The translations under genes were made by a program, and so were the position numbers. From the NCBI RefSeq assembly GCF_014873145.1, contig NZ_JADBEK010000001.1, positions 2,914,001-2,978,000 on the forward strand: a DNA stretch of 64,000 bases, in the 5' to 3' direction. This document shows positions 1-10,464 of the stretch, piece by piece (within the stretch, counting starts at the first letter, position 1; every line of letters starts with the position of its first letter). The notes beneath the pieces were generated by a model. The model did no database searches. It had not been told where the DNA came from and worked only from the letters and a program-made list of their open reading frames with translations. This DNA comes from Nonomuraea angiospora (lineage in GTDB: Bacteria > Actinomycetota > Actinomycetes > Streptosporangiales > Streptosporangiaceae).

Positions 1-2187
1 CGTCAGCATGTCGGGTCCGCCGCCGGTCCGGTCCGAACGGACGACCCGGGTGACGACGTACTTGTGGAACCAGTCCTGGATCGGCTCCTCGTAGCCGGCG
101 GGCGTCCACTTCACGGGGAAGCAGCGGTGGGTGTTGGTCTCCGGTTTCGGCAGCGAGCCGAGCGTGCAGTCCTCGTCGGAGTAGTTGACGTCTATCTGGC
201 CGCCGGACTCGTCGTAGATTGCGCCGAGCCGGTACTTGACGAACGGCGCGATGTCGTCGCCCTGCTTGTCGACGCGGTTGGGCAGCTGGACGTGGTTGAA
301 CGTCACCAGCGGCAGCGTGATGGCCGTGCCGGAGGCGAGACCGGTGTGCTTGATCGACTTCAGCAGCAGCGCTCGGTCGACGTCCGCGTCGCCCCAGTCG
401 TGGTCGAGCGTCCACGACTCGACGTCGCGGTAGGTGCCGTCAGCCTTCTGCACCTGGGTCTTGACCTCGGTGAGCCGCTTGCGCGACCAGAATGTGGGGG
501 TGAGCGCGCCGTGGGTGCCCTTGCATTCCGTACCGGCCGCGCAGTTGAGGTCCCACGGGACGTCGGGCCAGTTCAGCGGAGTGTCGTCGATCTTGTCCGG
601 GGCGCACGCGGGGGCGTCGCCGAGGCAGCGCTCGGACACGCGGAAGACGACCAGTGCCGGGGCGTTGCCGGTGAAGAGGGAGTCCGCGCGGCGGCCGTAC
701 TCGATGCGGTCGAGCCAGCCTCCCCTGACGTACGGGGTGTCGTCGGCGGGCTCGAGGTCGCGGCCGTAGCGGTTGCCCTCCTGCTTGTAGAAGTACGTGA
801 TGGCGTTGCCACGCGGGTCCACCACGTAGTCGAGGTTCCACCGGTAGGCCTGCTGGCACCAGGACTTGGCGAACGTGTCGCCATGGCAGGGCTCGCCGGC
901 GTCGTCGCCGAAGACGGGCTGGGTCCAGGCCGACCCGGTCTCGGGCTTGCCGGAGCTCCAGCCGGGCAGCCGGTTGAGGCCGAAGAAGTACTGCACGCCG
1001 TCCGGGGTGGTGAGCTTCCAGTACTCGCCGTCGTCGTCGCCGTTGGCGGTGCCTGTGTCCTTCAGCCGCTCGACGCGGGTGCCGTCGTCGTTCTTCAACC
1101 GCCAGGTGCCGTCACCGGCCTGGACCAGCTCGCCGCCCTTGCCGTTCCAGCTGATGGCGGCGTTGTCGTACGCCCAGCACTGGTCGCCCGGCGGGGTGCC
1201 CCATTCGTCCTTGGGCGCTCCGTCGTCGGCGCAGGGCTTGTACCCGCGCTGGATGTAGCCGGGCCAGTAGTCGAAGCCCTCGCCCACCCAGGACGGCTGG
1301 TTGTTGGTGTTGGAGGTGCGGCCGTCCATGGCGCCGGAGGAGTAGGAGAACCCGACCTTCGGGGTCAGCTCGCCGGGCACGGGCGGCACCCGGATCGGGT
1401 AGGACCAGGAGAAGTCGCCGGACTGCTCCGACACCGACCACGTCGCCGAGGAGGAGAGCTTGGTGGCCGAGTAGTCGCCCTTGTCGCCGGAGCCGCCCGC
1501 GACCGCGGCGAGCACCGTCTGACCGCCCGTGCTCGCCGATGCCGACGGCGACGACGGGGTGACGTCGGCGGAGAGTCTCTTGCGCTCCGTGTCGTTGTGC
1601 GAGGCCACCGGGGTCGTGGTCCGGCACTCGGGGTTCGAAGGCGTGGTCAGCGCGCACGAGGGCAGGCGCACCAGCCTGAGCCGGCTGCCGTAGGAGCCGC
1701 CGTACGCGCCCGCGAAGCCCGAGTAGTCGAGCTCCACCCCGACCGAGCCGTCCGCCGTCACGCCGAACACGACTCCGTCCACGCCGGCGCGCTCGCCCGC
1801 GGCCCGATCCATGATCTGGATCTTGACCTTGCCGGCGGCCGGCACGACGTTCCTGTCCGTGCCGCGCGGCGCGCGCACCCACACCGGGAGGTCACCCGCA
1901 CGCTGCTCCTGTGCGGCACCCTCCACCTCGGCCTCGGCGGCGCCGGGACGGGGCCATCGCGCCGTCGGCGGGGTCGCTCCCCTCGCCGCGGGATCGGGCT
2001 TTCGGGCGACGGCTTTCAGTGGCCGCCCGGCGACCACCCGCTCCGTTTTCCCGACGCCGGGCGGCTCCTTCATGGGAGCCGCCGACGCCTGTTGGGGTAC
2101 CGCCACGAGCATGCCGGCGGCGACCACCACCGCCGACAAAGCGGCGAGGTGACGCGTGAGCCTCCCGGGGCTCTTGGACCTGCCCAT
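1..2187 (-). CDS. RHS/WapA-like secreted polymorphic protein, N-terminal 729 residues (3' end beyond window)
   Basis: The frame is open from an ATG at 2187 to the window edge, so the protein is truncated here. GGAGG lies six bases before this ATG; another ATG six bases upstream sits directly on the GGAGG and is less likely. Residues 1-36 form a signal peptide with an ASA-AP-type cleavage site. The middle contains FSWSYPIRVPP, LTPKVGFSYSSG and NNQPSWVGEGFDYW, the hallmark start of the sugar-repeat cage of actinobacterial RHS/WapA proteins. Residues 400-729 continue with the expected cysteine-containing beta-cage segment. Family knowledge: such proteins are exported and carry a variable C-terminal toxin, which cannot be seen here. 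The LamG gene just upstream is the usual partner. The RHS family call is firm; any toxin role is inference. Confidence 0.85.
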   Translation of the reverse strand, partial: MGRSKSPGRLTRHLAALSAVVVAAGMLVAVPQQASAAPMKEPPGVGKTERVVAGRPLKAVARKPDPAARGATPPTARWPRPGAAEAEVEGAAQEQRAGDLPVWVRAPRGTDRNVVPAAGKVKIQIMDRAAGERAGVDGVVFGVTADGSVGVELDYSGFAGAYGGSYGSRLRLVRLPSCALTTPSNPECRTTTPVASHNDTERKRLSADVTPSSPSASASTGGQTVLAAVAGGSGDKGDYSATKLSSSATWSVSEQSGDFSWSYPIRVPPVPGELTPKVGFSYSSGAMDGRTSNTNNQPSWVGEGFDYWPGYIQRGYKPCADDGAPKDEWGTPPGDQCWAYDNAAISWNGKGGELVQAGDGTWRLKNDDGTRVERLKDTGTANGDDDGEYWKLTTPDGVQYFFGLNRLPGWSSGKPETGSAWTQPVFGDDAGEPCHGDTFAKSWCQQAYRWNLDYVVDPRGNAITYFYKQEGNRYGRDLEPADDTPYVRGGWLDRIEYGRRADSLFTGNAPALVVFRVSERCLGDAPACAPDKIDDTPLNWPDVPWDLNCAAGTECKGTHGALTPTFWSRKRLTEVKTQVQKADGTYRDVESWTLDHDWGDADVDRALLLKSIKHTGLASGTAITLPLVTFNHVQLPNRVDKQGDDIAPFVKYRLGAIYDESGGQIDVNYSDEDCTLGSLPKPETNTHRCFPVKWTPAGYEEPIQDWFHKYVVTRVVRSDRTGGGPDMLT

Positions 2188-2336
2188 CTGCATCCTCCGG
2201 ACTGCCGATCGCCGCGCGGCGGGCTCGCCGCGGCGGCGGAGAAGAGTTCGTGAAGTGCTCGCGCCCCCGGGGCGCGTGCCGTGACACGCCGGCGGCCGGG
2301 CGCGGGTGGCCGACCGGGTGCACGTGGCCGGGTGGC

Positions 2337-2365
2337 CCGGGCCGGGCGGCGCGCGCCCGGCCCGG
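2337..2365 (-). terminator. GC hairpin after the LamG gene
   Basis: A perfect 12-bp stem (CCGGGCCGGGCG paired with its complement, 5-nt loop) starts 7 bp downstream of the LamG stop codon and precedes the RHS gene. There is no T run, so it may reduce rather than end read-through into the RHS gene. Confidence 0.45.
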
Positions 2366-2371
2366 CCGGGG

Positions 2372-5300
2372 TCAGGGGCCGGTGTCGGTGGGGAGTTCCG
2401 TGCCGCCTGCCAGCATCTGGATCTGTTCATCGGTCGCGATGCCCTGAAAGGCCCACACGTCGTCGATCACGCCCGGCCAGTACTCGCCGTACGCGCCGTC
2501 CGTCTTGGTCCTGCCGAGCTGCAGCCCCTTGCCCGCGTTGAACCCGAGCACGTTGTACCGCCACGACACGTGGTCCTCGGTCTGCTCCGGCTCGCCGTTG
2601 ACGTAGAGCCTCATCTGGTCCCGGAAGGCGTCGTAGACGATCGCCACGTGGTCCCATTCCAGACCTGACTGGAAGGCGGAGTGACGGGCGGTGGGACGAT
2701 TCGAACCGGTCGCGTCCTTGTCGGGCATCTCGATCTCGTAGCCGCCCGCGTCGGCCGGGGCCGCGGGGTCCGGCCGATAGCGCAGGGTGAAGGCGCTGTT
2801 CGCGGAGCCCTCCTGGCTGAAGATCGCCGAAGCCCGGCCCGGCCGACCGGCCGTGGTCACCCAGCCGGCAACGGTGAAGCTGTCGTCGGTGCGCACGACG
2901 GGGCCGGCGGAGGCGGCGTAGTCGCCGTCGCCGTCCAGGACGAGGGCGCCGGGCGGGGTGCCCACCCAGCCCGCGGCCTGGTCGATCCGGGCATTGCCGT
3001 ACAGGGTGACGTGCCGTCCCGCGCCGGCGTCGTCCGCCGCGATCGTCAGCGGTGAGCCGGAGGCCATGGCGGCGATCTCCGAGTCGCTGATGATCTGGTC
3101 GAACATCCGGACCTCGTCGATGTCCCCGGGGAAGAACGACGAGGGCGAGCCGCTGTAGGAGCCGGCGCCTATCTGCACCGGTCCGGCGGCCTTCCACGGC
3201 GCGGTGTACGCCGTCGTGGACACGAGCTTGCCGTTGACGTACAGCTTGATCTGCTTGGCCGCGGCGTCGTAGACCCCCGCGAGGTGCGTCCACACGCCAC
3301 CCTGCGGGACCGTCGTGGACTGCGCCCGGATGAGCGTCGCGTTCGCGTCGTTCCCGGTGCTCCGGTTGAAGATCCACCGGTCGTAGGAGGACGAGTAGTA
3401 GAGCTCGAACGCCGGTTTCACCGAGTCGGTCTGCGTGGCGATGATCCCGGCGTGCGCCGGTTTGGTGGCCGTCAGCTTCGCCCAGGCCGTGACCGAGAAG
3501 CTCTTGCTCGTGTCCAGCACGGGCCCGGCGGTCTTGAGATAGCCGGTCGTGCCGTCGGTGCGCGCCGCGTTGCCGTACTTACCCGCCGTGCCGAAGGTGA
3601 CGCCCCCGACCTTGCCCGCCGGATGGGTGCCGGTGACCTCCTCGGCGCGGCCGGCGCCCGCCGCCTCGTCCAGCTTCCAGTAGGCGGTGCTCGGGCGGAC
3701 CGCCGAGGCCGAGTCGTTCAGCTTCCAGCGGGCGTTCACGATGGGGTGCTGGGTGAACAGGTCACCGATCTCCTCAGGGGTCAGGATGCGGTCGAAGATC
3801 CGCACGTCGTCGATCTCGCCGGGAAAGAAGGATGCCAGCGCGCCGTTGGAGGACCCGGCGCCGATCCGCACCGGTCCGGCGGCCTTCCACGGCGCGGTGA
3901 ACGCCGTCGTGGACGCGAGCTTGCCGTTGACGTACAGCTTGATCTGCTTGGCGACCGAGTCGTACACGCCGACCAGGTGCGCCCACTCCCCTCCCTGAGG
4001 AGCGGTGGCGGACTGCGCCCGGATGGTCGTGGCGTTCGCGTCGTTCCCGGTGTTCCGGTTGAAGATCCACCGGTCGTAGGCGGAGGAGTAGTAGAGCTCG
4101 AACGTCGTCCGCACGGAGTCGTTCTGACTGGCGATCATGCCCGCGTGATCGGGTTTGTCCTCCGGGAGCCGTGCCCACGCCGACACCGCGAAGCTGGCGG
4201 AGGTGTCGACCACCGGCCCGGCGGTCAGCGCGTTGCCGGTGGTGCCGTTGAGCTGCATCGCCGTCTTGGAGACGCCCGGCACCCCCAGTGTCACGCCTCC
4301 CTCGACGGTGGCCGGGAACTTGCCCGTGGCATCCGCGACCTGCATGGAGTCGACGGGGTCGTCCAGTGCCCACTGGGCCCGGGCCGGGGCGCCCGCCTTG
4401 GCGCGGTACGCGTAGTAAGCCCTCTCGCTGACGTTGCCCGCCGCGTCGAACGCCTGAACGGTGACGAAGTTGATGCCGGCGTGGTCGGGGGCGACCTCGA
4501 TCGTCACCGGCCCGCCGGGCGTGACCGGCTTGCGCTCGATGGCCTGGGTGGGGTTGTCGTTGACCCCGAACCAGTACTTCGTCACGTCGGCATCCGGGGC
4601 GTCCGCGGTGAAGGTCGCGTAGCGGCCGACGCCGTCGTACCAGGGGTCGTCGTCGTTCGCCGGGTCGGACTCCGGGTAAACGGCGGAGGTCACCGTCGGG
4701 GACGCCGGCCAGCTCTTGTCGTAGGTGAAATAGCAGGAGGTCGCGTCGCCCGCGTAGCTCCACGGGCTGTACTGGTAGCCGTCCCAGGTCCGTACGGCCC
4801 AGTCGATCGTCTTCCTCTCGGGGATGGACGCGGGCAGCGTGACCTGGAAGGTCGACCCGCTGGTCTTCGGCCCGATCTTGGCGGAGGTCCACCGCCGCGC
4901 GCCGTCCCAGCCGGCGGCGAACTCCGCGTACACCTTCTTGGCGTCCCCGGAGTCCGGGTCGCGCAGCACCGCCAGCAGGGTCGGGGGCACGCGCACGGCC
5001 GGAGCGGGGCTGCGGACGCACTTGCCGCCCGGTTTCATCGCCAGGTCGCTCATCCTGGGCTGAGGCGGCGGGGTGTTGTAGTTGACGCGCAGGTAGGCGT
5101 CGTCGGCGAACCGTTTCCAGCCGTACGGATCGCTCTCGTAGCCGGCCCGCAACCCGAACGTCGTCGTGGACCACCTGAACGCGGCGGCGTCCTTCACGGC
5201 CTTGGTGGCGTCGAACTCCACGTCGCCGCCCGGGCAGTCGGAGGACCACCCCTTGGCCACGTCGCGGGTGTCCAGGTGATCGATCCAGTTGTCGTCGGTG

Positions 5301-6502
5301 GAGTTCCAGGTCGACCCGTCGATGAACGCCTTGGTGCGCCACAGCTGCACCGTGCGGCCGTCGCAGGAGTAGGACCAGGTCTCCTTGGCCACGAAGTCGG
5401 CCGAGATGATGTGCTTGCCCGCGTACGCGCTGGTCGGCATGCGGTAGAAGATGCGCTTGACGTCGGAGGGCGCGCACTTGGCGTCGCCGGCGCAGTGGCC
5501 GAGTCCGGCGTCCGGCTTGCCGCCGAACTTGTAGAACGAGGTGCTCGGGTAACTGCGCGACACATACGCCCAGGCCGAGGCCTTGACGGTCTTCCACACG
5601 GGGTCGATGTAGACGGGGAACGTCGTGTCGGGAGCGTCCAGCAGCCGCGCGTCCGGGGTGAGCGTAAGACCCTGCCCGTCCACCGTCGTCCCGATGTCGG
5701 CCACCTTCGACGTCGGGGACGGACCGTCCGCCAGGCCGTCCCCGGCGCGGGACGCGCGATCCCGCGCCGCCCCCGCGGGCTCGGTGGAGTCCCACATGAT
5801 CGCCCCGGGCGCCTCGAAGACCGGGCCGCCCGCGGCCTGGTCGACGGCGCGCAGCCGTCCGTCCGCCTCCTTCCGGAGGGTGAGCCCGGCGCCGGCGATG
5901 CCCAGGCGCAGCGTGGCGAACGCGCCACCGGACAGCGCCTCGCGGGTCTTGACCACCAGCGTGTGGGCGAAGCCGTCGGTGTCGGCGCGCACGACCAGGT
6001 CGACGTCCTTCGACACGTCCCGGTAGACCGCCGAGTCCCCCCGCAGCTCAGGCTCTGGAAGCTCGCCCGGCCACCTCAGCTCCATGGACCGGCCGGCGCG
6101 CGTCATCCGCACGAGCGGCGCGTCGCCGCCGCCGGACACCGCCAGCTCGACGGTGGCCGCGCGTGGCCCGATGGATCCGTCGGCCCTGCGGACCAGAGTG
6201 GTGTCGGGATCCACCCAGTGATCACTCTGGCGCACGCGGACGGGACGCAGGTGCTCAACGGCCGTGTACGAACCGTCCGGGTTCGCGAAGACCTCCCGTG
6301 ACTCTCCTCGCCTGGCGAGGATCTCCGCCTCGCGGCCGGTGCGGCGGGCGAGTGCGCGGGCCTGCTCGTCGGTTCGCGCTACGGGCTCGGGCTCGGCCGC
6401 CCGTGCCACCGGCCCCGCTCGTTGGACGTCGAAACCCGTGAGCATCGACGCGCAGACAATCCCCGCCACCGCGGCGGCGACCAGCCTTCGGAACACCGGC
6501 AC
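2372..6502 (-). CDS. Secreted LamG-repeat protein, RHS partner
   Basis: A 1376-residue exported protein. Residues 1-36 are a signal peptide ending near ARAAEP. Residues 60-240 form a beta-rich region (NPDGSYT, YRDVSKDVDLVV) typical of the N-terminus of RHS-associated proteins. Residues about 297-483 are a DNRLRE-like jelly roll, followed by a linker region to about 750. Three LamG/concanavalin-like domains then follow at about 760-912, 990-1145 and 1187-1376. The first two LamG copies are nearly identical over long runs (FELYYSS, YDRWIFNR, KQIKLYVNGKL, TAPWKAAGPV), which points to recent internal duplication. LamG domains bind glycans or proteins. It lies 185 bp upstream of the RHS gene on the same strand, so the two are probably co-expressed. 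The role as a surface adhesin or RHS accessory is inference. Confidence 0.85.
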   Translation of the reverse strand: MPVFRRLVAAAVAGIVCASMLTGFDVQRAGPVARAAEPEPVARTDEQARALARRTGREAEILARRGESREVFANPDGSYTAVEHLRPVRVRQSDHWVDPDTTLVRRADGSIGPRAATVELAVSGGGDAPLVRMTRAGRSMELRWPGELPEPELRGDSAVYRDVSKDVDLVVRADTDGFAHTLVVKTREALSGGAFATLRLGIAGAGLTLRKEADGRLRAVDQAAGGPVFEAPGAIMWDSTEPAGAARDRASRAGDGLADGPSPTSKVADIGTTVDGQGLTLTPDARLLDAPDTTFPVYIDPVWKTVKASAWAYVSRSYPSTSFYKFGGKPDAGLGHCAGDAKCAPSDVKRIFYRMPTSAYAGKHIISADFVAKETWSYSCDGRTVQLWRTKAFIDGSTWNSTDDNWIDHLDTRDVAKGWSSDCPGGDVEFDATKAVKDAAAFRWSTTTFGLRAGYESDPYGWKRFADDAYLRVNYNTPPPQPRMSDLAMKPGGKCVRSPAPAVRVPPTLLAVLRDPDSGDAKKVYAEFAAGWDGARRWTSAKIGPKTSGSTFQVTLPASIPERKTIDWAVRTWDGYQYSPWSYAGDATSCYFTYDKSWPASPTVTSAVYPESDPANDDDPWYDGVGRYATFTADAPDADVTKYWFGVNDNPTQAIERKPVTPGGPVTIEVAPDHAGINFVTVQAFDAAGNVSERAYYAYRAKAGAPARAQWALDDPVDSMQVADATGKFPATVEGGVTLGVPGVSKTAMQLNGTTGNALTAGPVVDTSASFAVSAWARLPEDKPDHAGMIASQNDSVRTTFELYYSSAYDRWIFNRNTGNDANATTIRAQSATAPQGGEWAHLVGVYDSVAKQIKLYVNGKLASTTAFTAPWKAAGPVRIGAGSSNGALASFFPGEIDDVRIFDRILTPEEIGDLFTQHPIVNARWKLNDSASAVRPSTAYWKLDEAAGAGRAEEVTGTHPAGKVGGVTFGTAGKYGNAARTDGTTGYLKTAGPVLDTSKSFSVTAWAKLTATKPAHAGIIATQTDSVKPAFELYYSSSYDRWIFNRSTGNDANATLIRAQSTTVPQGGVWTHLAGVYDAAAKQIKLYVNGKLVSTTAYTAPWKAAGPVQIGAGSYSGSPSSFFPGDIDEVRMFDQIISDSEIAAMASGSPLTIAADDAGAGRHVTLYGNARIDQAAGWVGTPPGALVLDGDGDYAASAGPVVRTDDSFTVAGWVTTAGRPGRASAIFSQEGSANSAFTLRYRPDPAAPADAGGYEIEMPDKDATGSNRPTARHSAFQSGLEWDHVAIVYDAFRDQMRLYVNGEPEQTEDHVSWRYNVLGFNAGKGLQLGRTKTDGAYGEYWPGVIDDVWAFQGIATDEQIQMLAGGTELPTDTGP

Positions 6503-6691
6503 CTTCTTTCGCGCGCACGCTGCGACACCGGCGCGACGCGCCGGGCCACCAGCACTGATGTGGGCACAAGATCAGCAAACGAGCCCACGGTACGCGCGGC
6601 TGCGCCTTCGCGAATCAGTCATCCGCGGGGCGCGTTCCGGGCCGGTTAAGTCGTCTCACGGCCGCGGTTGAGTATGCCGTCCCGGCGGCTC

Positions 6692-9436
6692 TCAGTCGGT
6701 GCGGACGACATCGGCCAGCTCGCCGCGCGAGGACACCCCGAGTTTGGGGTACGCGCGATAGAGGTGGGAGCCGACCGTCCGCACGCTCAGGAACAGCTGT
6801 TCGGCAATCTCCCGGTTCGTCCGGCCCTGCGCGGCCAGCCGTACGACCTGGAGCTCCTGCGCGGTGAGACTGCCGAGCCGGTCAGCCGCACGGCTGCGCG
6901 GGACGGTGACGTCGCCGCTGGCACGCAGTTCGCCGAGCGCCCGGGCCGCCCAGGGGACGGCGCCGAGCCGCTGGAACCGGTCCATCGCGTTCCTGAGCAG
7001 GTGCTGTGCCTCGCCGCGCCTGCGGGCGCGCCGCAGCCACTCCCCGTACGACAGCTCCGTGCGGGCCTGCGAGAAAGAATGCTGGGCCTTGTCGTGGAAG
7101 CGCAGGGCTGCCTGGAAGAGTTCCTCGGCCTCCTGCCGGGTGCCGGTCAGGGCACGGCAGCGCAGCACGACGGCATCTGCCCAAGGTTGCCGCACGGAGG
7201 ACGCCCACTCCTGTAGCGGGCCGAGGCATTCTGCGGCGGCGCCGCTGCCGGTCCTCACCGCAGCCTCGACAAGGTCCTCCGCGGCCATGATCTCCACCAG
7301 GGCGTGGCGGTGCCGTCCGCGGGACAGCCCGCGAAGGTGCTCCAGCGCGGCCTCGTGGCGGCCGAGGCCGAGGTCGAGCAGCCCGAGCGCCCACGTCCCC
7401 ATGGCGGCGCTCATGCGCAGGCCCCGGGACTCGCCGAACGACGTTGCCTCCTCCGCCAGCTCGCGGCAGCGCTTCTCATCACCGGTGATCGCGGCGAGCA
7501 CCGCGCCGACCGCGGTCAGCCGACCCGATCCCTGGTCGCGCCCGATGTCGGCGGCCACCTGAAGGCCTTCCGACACATCGATGACCGCGTCAAGGCATTC
7601 CCCCAGGAACAGCCGGGCCTGGGCGCGTAGCTCAAGCGCCCCGGGCAGCAGCTCCACCATGCCGTGCGCGCGGTACTCCTCGACGAGCCGGCCGGCCAGT
7701 TCGGCGGAGGCCGCGCTGTCCCCCATGGCGAACGCGATGCAGGCGGCGCTCAGCCTGTCGCTCCATTCGCCCCCATGGGTGCGGCGTGCCTCCGCGATGG
7801 CCGCGCGGGCGGCCTCGAAGTCCCCCGGCTGCCGGCCGGTGAAGAAGTCGACCACCTCCGTCATGGCCGCGCCGAAACGGCAGGCGAAGGACCCGGGGGG
7901 AGCGGACAGCCGGCGGAGCCGGCCGACTGCCTGCCCGGCCACGGCTGGGCTGCCGGCGAGCAGCGCGCCCCGGACAGCCTCCACCAGCATCGCGGCGGCC
8001 TTGCCCGGGTCCGTCCCGGTGATGCGTTCGGCGCCGGTGATGAGCAGGTGGCCGGCCTCTTCCGGGGAGCCGCGCTGGGCCTCGACCACGGCCCGGACAC
8101 GGTCGAGCTCCGCCAGCGCCGACGGCGTTCCGGTGAGATCCGCGGCGGCTTCGGCGAGGGTGACGGCGCGATCGAGCCGGCCGGACGCGACCGCCAGTGC
8201 CGCCGCCTCGCCCAGACGGCGCGCCCGCGCCGAGACTTCGCCGGTCAGCTCGGCCGCGCGTTCGTAGGCTGCCCCGGCCGCCGCGTAGCCGTTGGTGGCC
8301 CGTGCTCGTTGGGCAGCGGCTTCGAGCTCGGCCGCGGCCTGATCGTCCGGTCCGGTAGCGGCCGCCGCCAGGTGCCACGCGCGGCGGTCGCCGTCCCGGT
8401 CGCCGATCAGCGCGGCGGCCAGTGCCCGGTGCGCCGCGATCCGGCGGCCGAACGGAGCGGTCTGCAGGGCGACGGTCCGGATGAGCGGGTGCCGGAACAT
8501 CACCTTCCGGCCGTCCAGGGTGACCAGACCGGCCGCCTGGACCGGATCCAGGTCGGCGACAGAAGCCCCGAACATGTCGGCGGCACGAAGGATCGGCTCC
8601 AGGTCGCCGCTGGTGTCGGCGGAAGCGACGAGCAGGATGGCCTTGGACGGTTCGGGCAGGCGGTCGATCCTGCTCTCGAACGCCAGACGGACACGGCCGG
8701 CCGGCGGGAGCATGCCGCGCCCGATGTCGAGCGGGAACAGGCTTCCCGCACGCTGCTCCGGCGTCAGCCGTCTCGGCAGTTCGACGAGGGCGAGGGGGTT
8801 TCCCTCGGCATCGTCCAGGAGCCGATCCCGCACGTGCGGCGCCAGGTCGGGCGCATGCTCGGCGAGCAGCGCGGCGGCCTCCGTCCGCGCCAGGGCGCCG
8901 AGACGCAACCCGGGCATCCCCAGCGGCTGCACGTCCCGCTCCCCGTCTCTGATGGCGAAGATCAGGGCAAGGCCCTCCGAGCCGAGCCTGCGCGCGGTGA
9001 ACGTCAGCGCCTCGATCGAGGGCCGGTCAAGCCAGTGCGCGTCGTCGATCAGGCACAGCAGCGGCCGCTCGGCGGCCAGATCGGACAGCAGGGTCAAAGT
9101 GGCGAGGCCGACCAGGAACCGGTTCTCCCCCGGCGGGTCGCCCAGTCCGAAGGCGCCGCGCAGGGCGGCGGCCTGGCGGGACGGCAACGCGTCGACACGG
9201 TCGAGCACCGGCTTGAGCAGGAGATGCAGGCCGGCGAAAGGCAACTCCGCCTCGGACTCGACCCCGGTGGTGCGCAGCAGCTCCATGCCGCGCGCCTGCT
9301 CGGCCGCGTACTGCGCGAGGGCCGACTTGCCGATGCCCACCTCGCCTGCGATGACCAGCGCACCGCTGCCGCCTTCCCGGAGGCTTTGGAGCAGTTTGTC
9401 GATCTCCGCCTTCTCGGCGACTCGTCCATGTAACAA
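6692..9436 (-). CDS. LAL-type LuxR family ATPase regulator
   Basis: A large ATP-binding LuxR (LAL) transcriptional regulator, about 914 residues, the usual size of the family. The Walker A motif GEVGIGKS is at residues 31-38, a Walker B-like [11 protein letters not shown] is near residue 125, and a long tetratricopeptide-like helical middle follows. The C-terminal 60 residues hold a LuxR helix-turn-helix ([22 protein letters not shown]). I prefer the TTG at 9436: it has GGAGGGG a few bases upstream and gives the family start [17 protein letters not shown] at 9460 is in frame but lacks a good ribosome binding site. It is divergent from gntR-MFS-rraA across 335 bp. The target genes cannot be told from the sequence. 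Confidence 0.9.
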   Translation of the reverse strand: MLHGRVAEKAEIDKLLQSLREGGSGALVIAGEVGIGKSALAQYAAEQARGMELLRTTGVESEAELPFAGLHLLLKPVLDRVDALPSRQAAALRGAFGLGDPPGENRFLVGLATLTLLSDLAAERPLLCLIDDAHWLDRPSIEALTFTARRLGSEGLALIFAIRDGERDVQPLGMPGLRLGALARTEAAALLAEHAPDLAPHVRDRLLDDAEGNPLALVELPRRLTPEQRAGSLFPLDIGRGMLPPAGRVRLAFESRIDRLPEPSKAILLVASADTSGDLEPILRAADMFGASVADLDPVQAAGLVTLDGRKVMFRHPLIRTVALQTAPFGRRIAAHRALAAALIGDRDGDRRAWHLAAAATGPDDQAAAELEAAAQRARATNGYAAAGAAYERAAELTGEVSARARRLGEAAALAVASGRLDRAVTLAEAAADLTGTPSALAELDRVRAVVEAQRGSPEEAGHLLITGAERITGTDPGKAAAMLVEAVRGALLAGSPAVAGQAVGRLRRLSAPPGSFACRFGAAMTEVVDFFTGRQPGDFEAARAAIAEARRTHGGEWSDRLSAACIAFAMGDSAASAELAGRLVEEYRAHGMVELLPGALELRAQARLFLGECLDAVIDVSEGLQVAADIGRDQGSGRLTAVGAVLAAITGDEKRCRELAEEATSFGESRGLRMSAAMGTWALGLLDLGLGRHEAALEHLRGLSRGRHRHALVEIMAAEDLVEAAVRTGSGAAAECLGPLQEWASSVRQPWADAVVLRCRALTGTRQEAEELFQAALRFHDKAQHSFSQARTELSYGEWLRRARRRGEAQHLLRNAMDRFQRLGAVPWAARALGELRASGDVTVPRSRAADRLGSLTAQELQVVRLAAQGRTNREIAEQLFLSVRTVGSHLYRAYPKLGVSSRGELADVVRTD

Positions 9437-9670
9437 GGCACCCCTCCCTCGGCCGATCACCTGCCCGGCGTACCCAGTCTGCCATGGACGATCATCGCTG
9501 TGTCAGGACGGCTGTCATGCCAGATCGTCCGAGGGCTCAGAGCCAGGCCAGGTGCGGCGCCGAGCGCGCCGCGGCGTGGCCGGCTCTTGACGATCCCCGG
9601 GTCCCCTAGCACTGCGGCACCCAGGAAATGCGGACGCTGGGGACGTGCACCTTCTGCACCTACCGGTCGC

Positions 9671-9747
9671 ATAACCTATAACGCTCACCACCGCAGCATC
9701 GAAGGGGGCGTTCGTCGACATGAGTAGCTGACGGTGTAGGTTATAAC
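9671..9747. promoter_or_regulatory. Paired inverted ATAACCTA operators in the LAL/gntR divergent promoter
   Basis: ATAACCTATAAC at 9671-9682 and TAGGTTATAAC at 9737-9747 are opposite-strand copies sharing the core ATAACCTA. The second also contains the perfect palindrome GTTATAAC. They occupy the AT-rich part of the 335-bp gap between the LAL regulator and gntR; the second ends 25 bp before the gntR start. The best candidate ligand is the adjacent GntR protein acting on its own promoter. The rest of 9437-9771 shows no gene. Confidence 0.5.
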
Positions 9748-9771
9748 GGTCAGCCACGAGACAGGACAGCG

Positions 9772-10464
9772 ATGGGCGAATCAGCGGCCGAGCTCTACAC
9801 GACGAAGGCGGACTACGCCTACCTGCAGGTCAAGGAGCTGATCCTGTCCGGCCGGCTGGCCCCCGGCTCCGTCATCGCCCAGGCCCGGCTGGCCCGCGAC
9901 ATCGGCATCAGCACCACTCCCCTGCGCGAGGCGCTGCGCCGGCTCAAGAGCGAGGGGCTGGTCGAGCTGGACGCCCACCGCGACGCCCGCGTGGCACCGC
10001 TGGCCGCCGAGGAGGCCCGCGACCTGCTGGAGCTGCGCCGCTCCCTCGACCCCCTCGCGGTCGCGCTGGCCGCCGAACGCCGTACCAAGGCCGACATCGC
10101 CGCCATGCGCGCCGCCCACGAGGGCCTCGAACCCCTGCCCGGCAACCCCGCCTACGAGCAGCTCGTCGCGCACCGCAGGTTCCACGCCGCCCTTTACTCG
10201 GCCTCCCACAACGACCTGCTCATCCAGACCCTCGACAGCCTGTGGGACAAGAGCGACCGCTACCGCCGCCTCGCCCTGGAGGTCGAGCGCGGCCAGGACG
10301 CCCGCGACCGCAAGGCCGCCGAGCACGAGGCCCTGCTGGAGTACGTCATCGCGGGCGACGCGGAGTCGGCCGCCGGCGTGATGCGCGAGCACATCGACAC
10401 CAGCCTCGGCGCCCAGGCCGCCTGGCGGCTGCGCAAGCACCAGCAGGACGAGGTAGATGCCTGA
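9772..10464 (+). CDS. GntR family regulator, FCD (FadR/VanR-like) subfamily
   Basis: A 230-residue regulator. The winged helix-turn-helix spans about residues 15-75 (QARLARDIGISTTPLREALRRLKSEGLVE, read as separate helices) and the all-helical FCD ligand domain spans about 85-215, with the acid and histidine metal-site pattern HRRFHAAL and HEALLEYV. An AGGA lies before the ATG. The stop overlaps the MFS start by 8 bp, so the two are co-translated. With the MFS transporter and RraA-family protein downstream it probably controls uptake of a small carboxylate; the ligand is not deducible. The operator pair just upstream suggests autoregulation. Confidence 0.9.
   Translation: MGESAAELYTTKADYAYLQVKELILSGRLAPGSVIAQARLARDIGISTTPLREALRRLKSEGLVELDAHRDARVAPLAAEEARDLLELRRSLDPLAVALAAERRTKADIAAMRAAHEGLEPLPGNPAYEQLVAHRRFHAALYSASHNDLLIQTLDSLWDKSDRYRRLALEVERGQDARDRKAAEHEALLEYVIAGDAESAAGVMREHIDTSLGAQAAWRLRKHQQDEVDA

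Noticed and set aside
3284..6301. Very long open frame antisense to the LamG gene (about 1000 codons), and a similar one antisense to the RHS gene at 64-2253
   Set aside because: They are Arg/Gly/Val-rich shadow frames from third-position GC; the opposite strand encodes recognised domains with a signal peptide and ribosome binding site.
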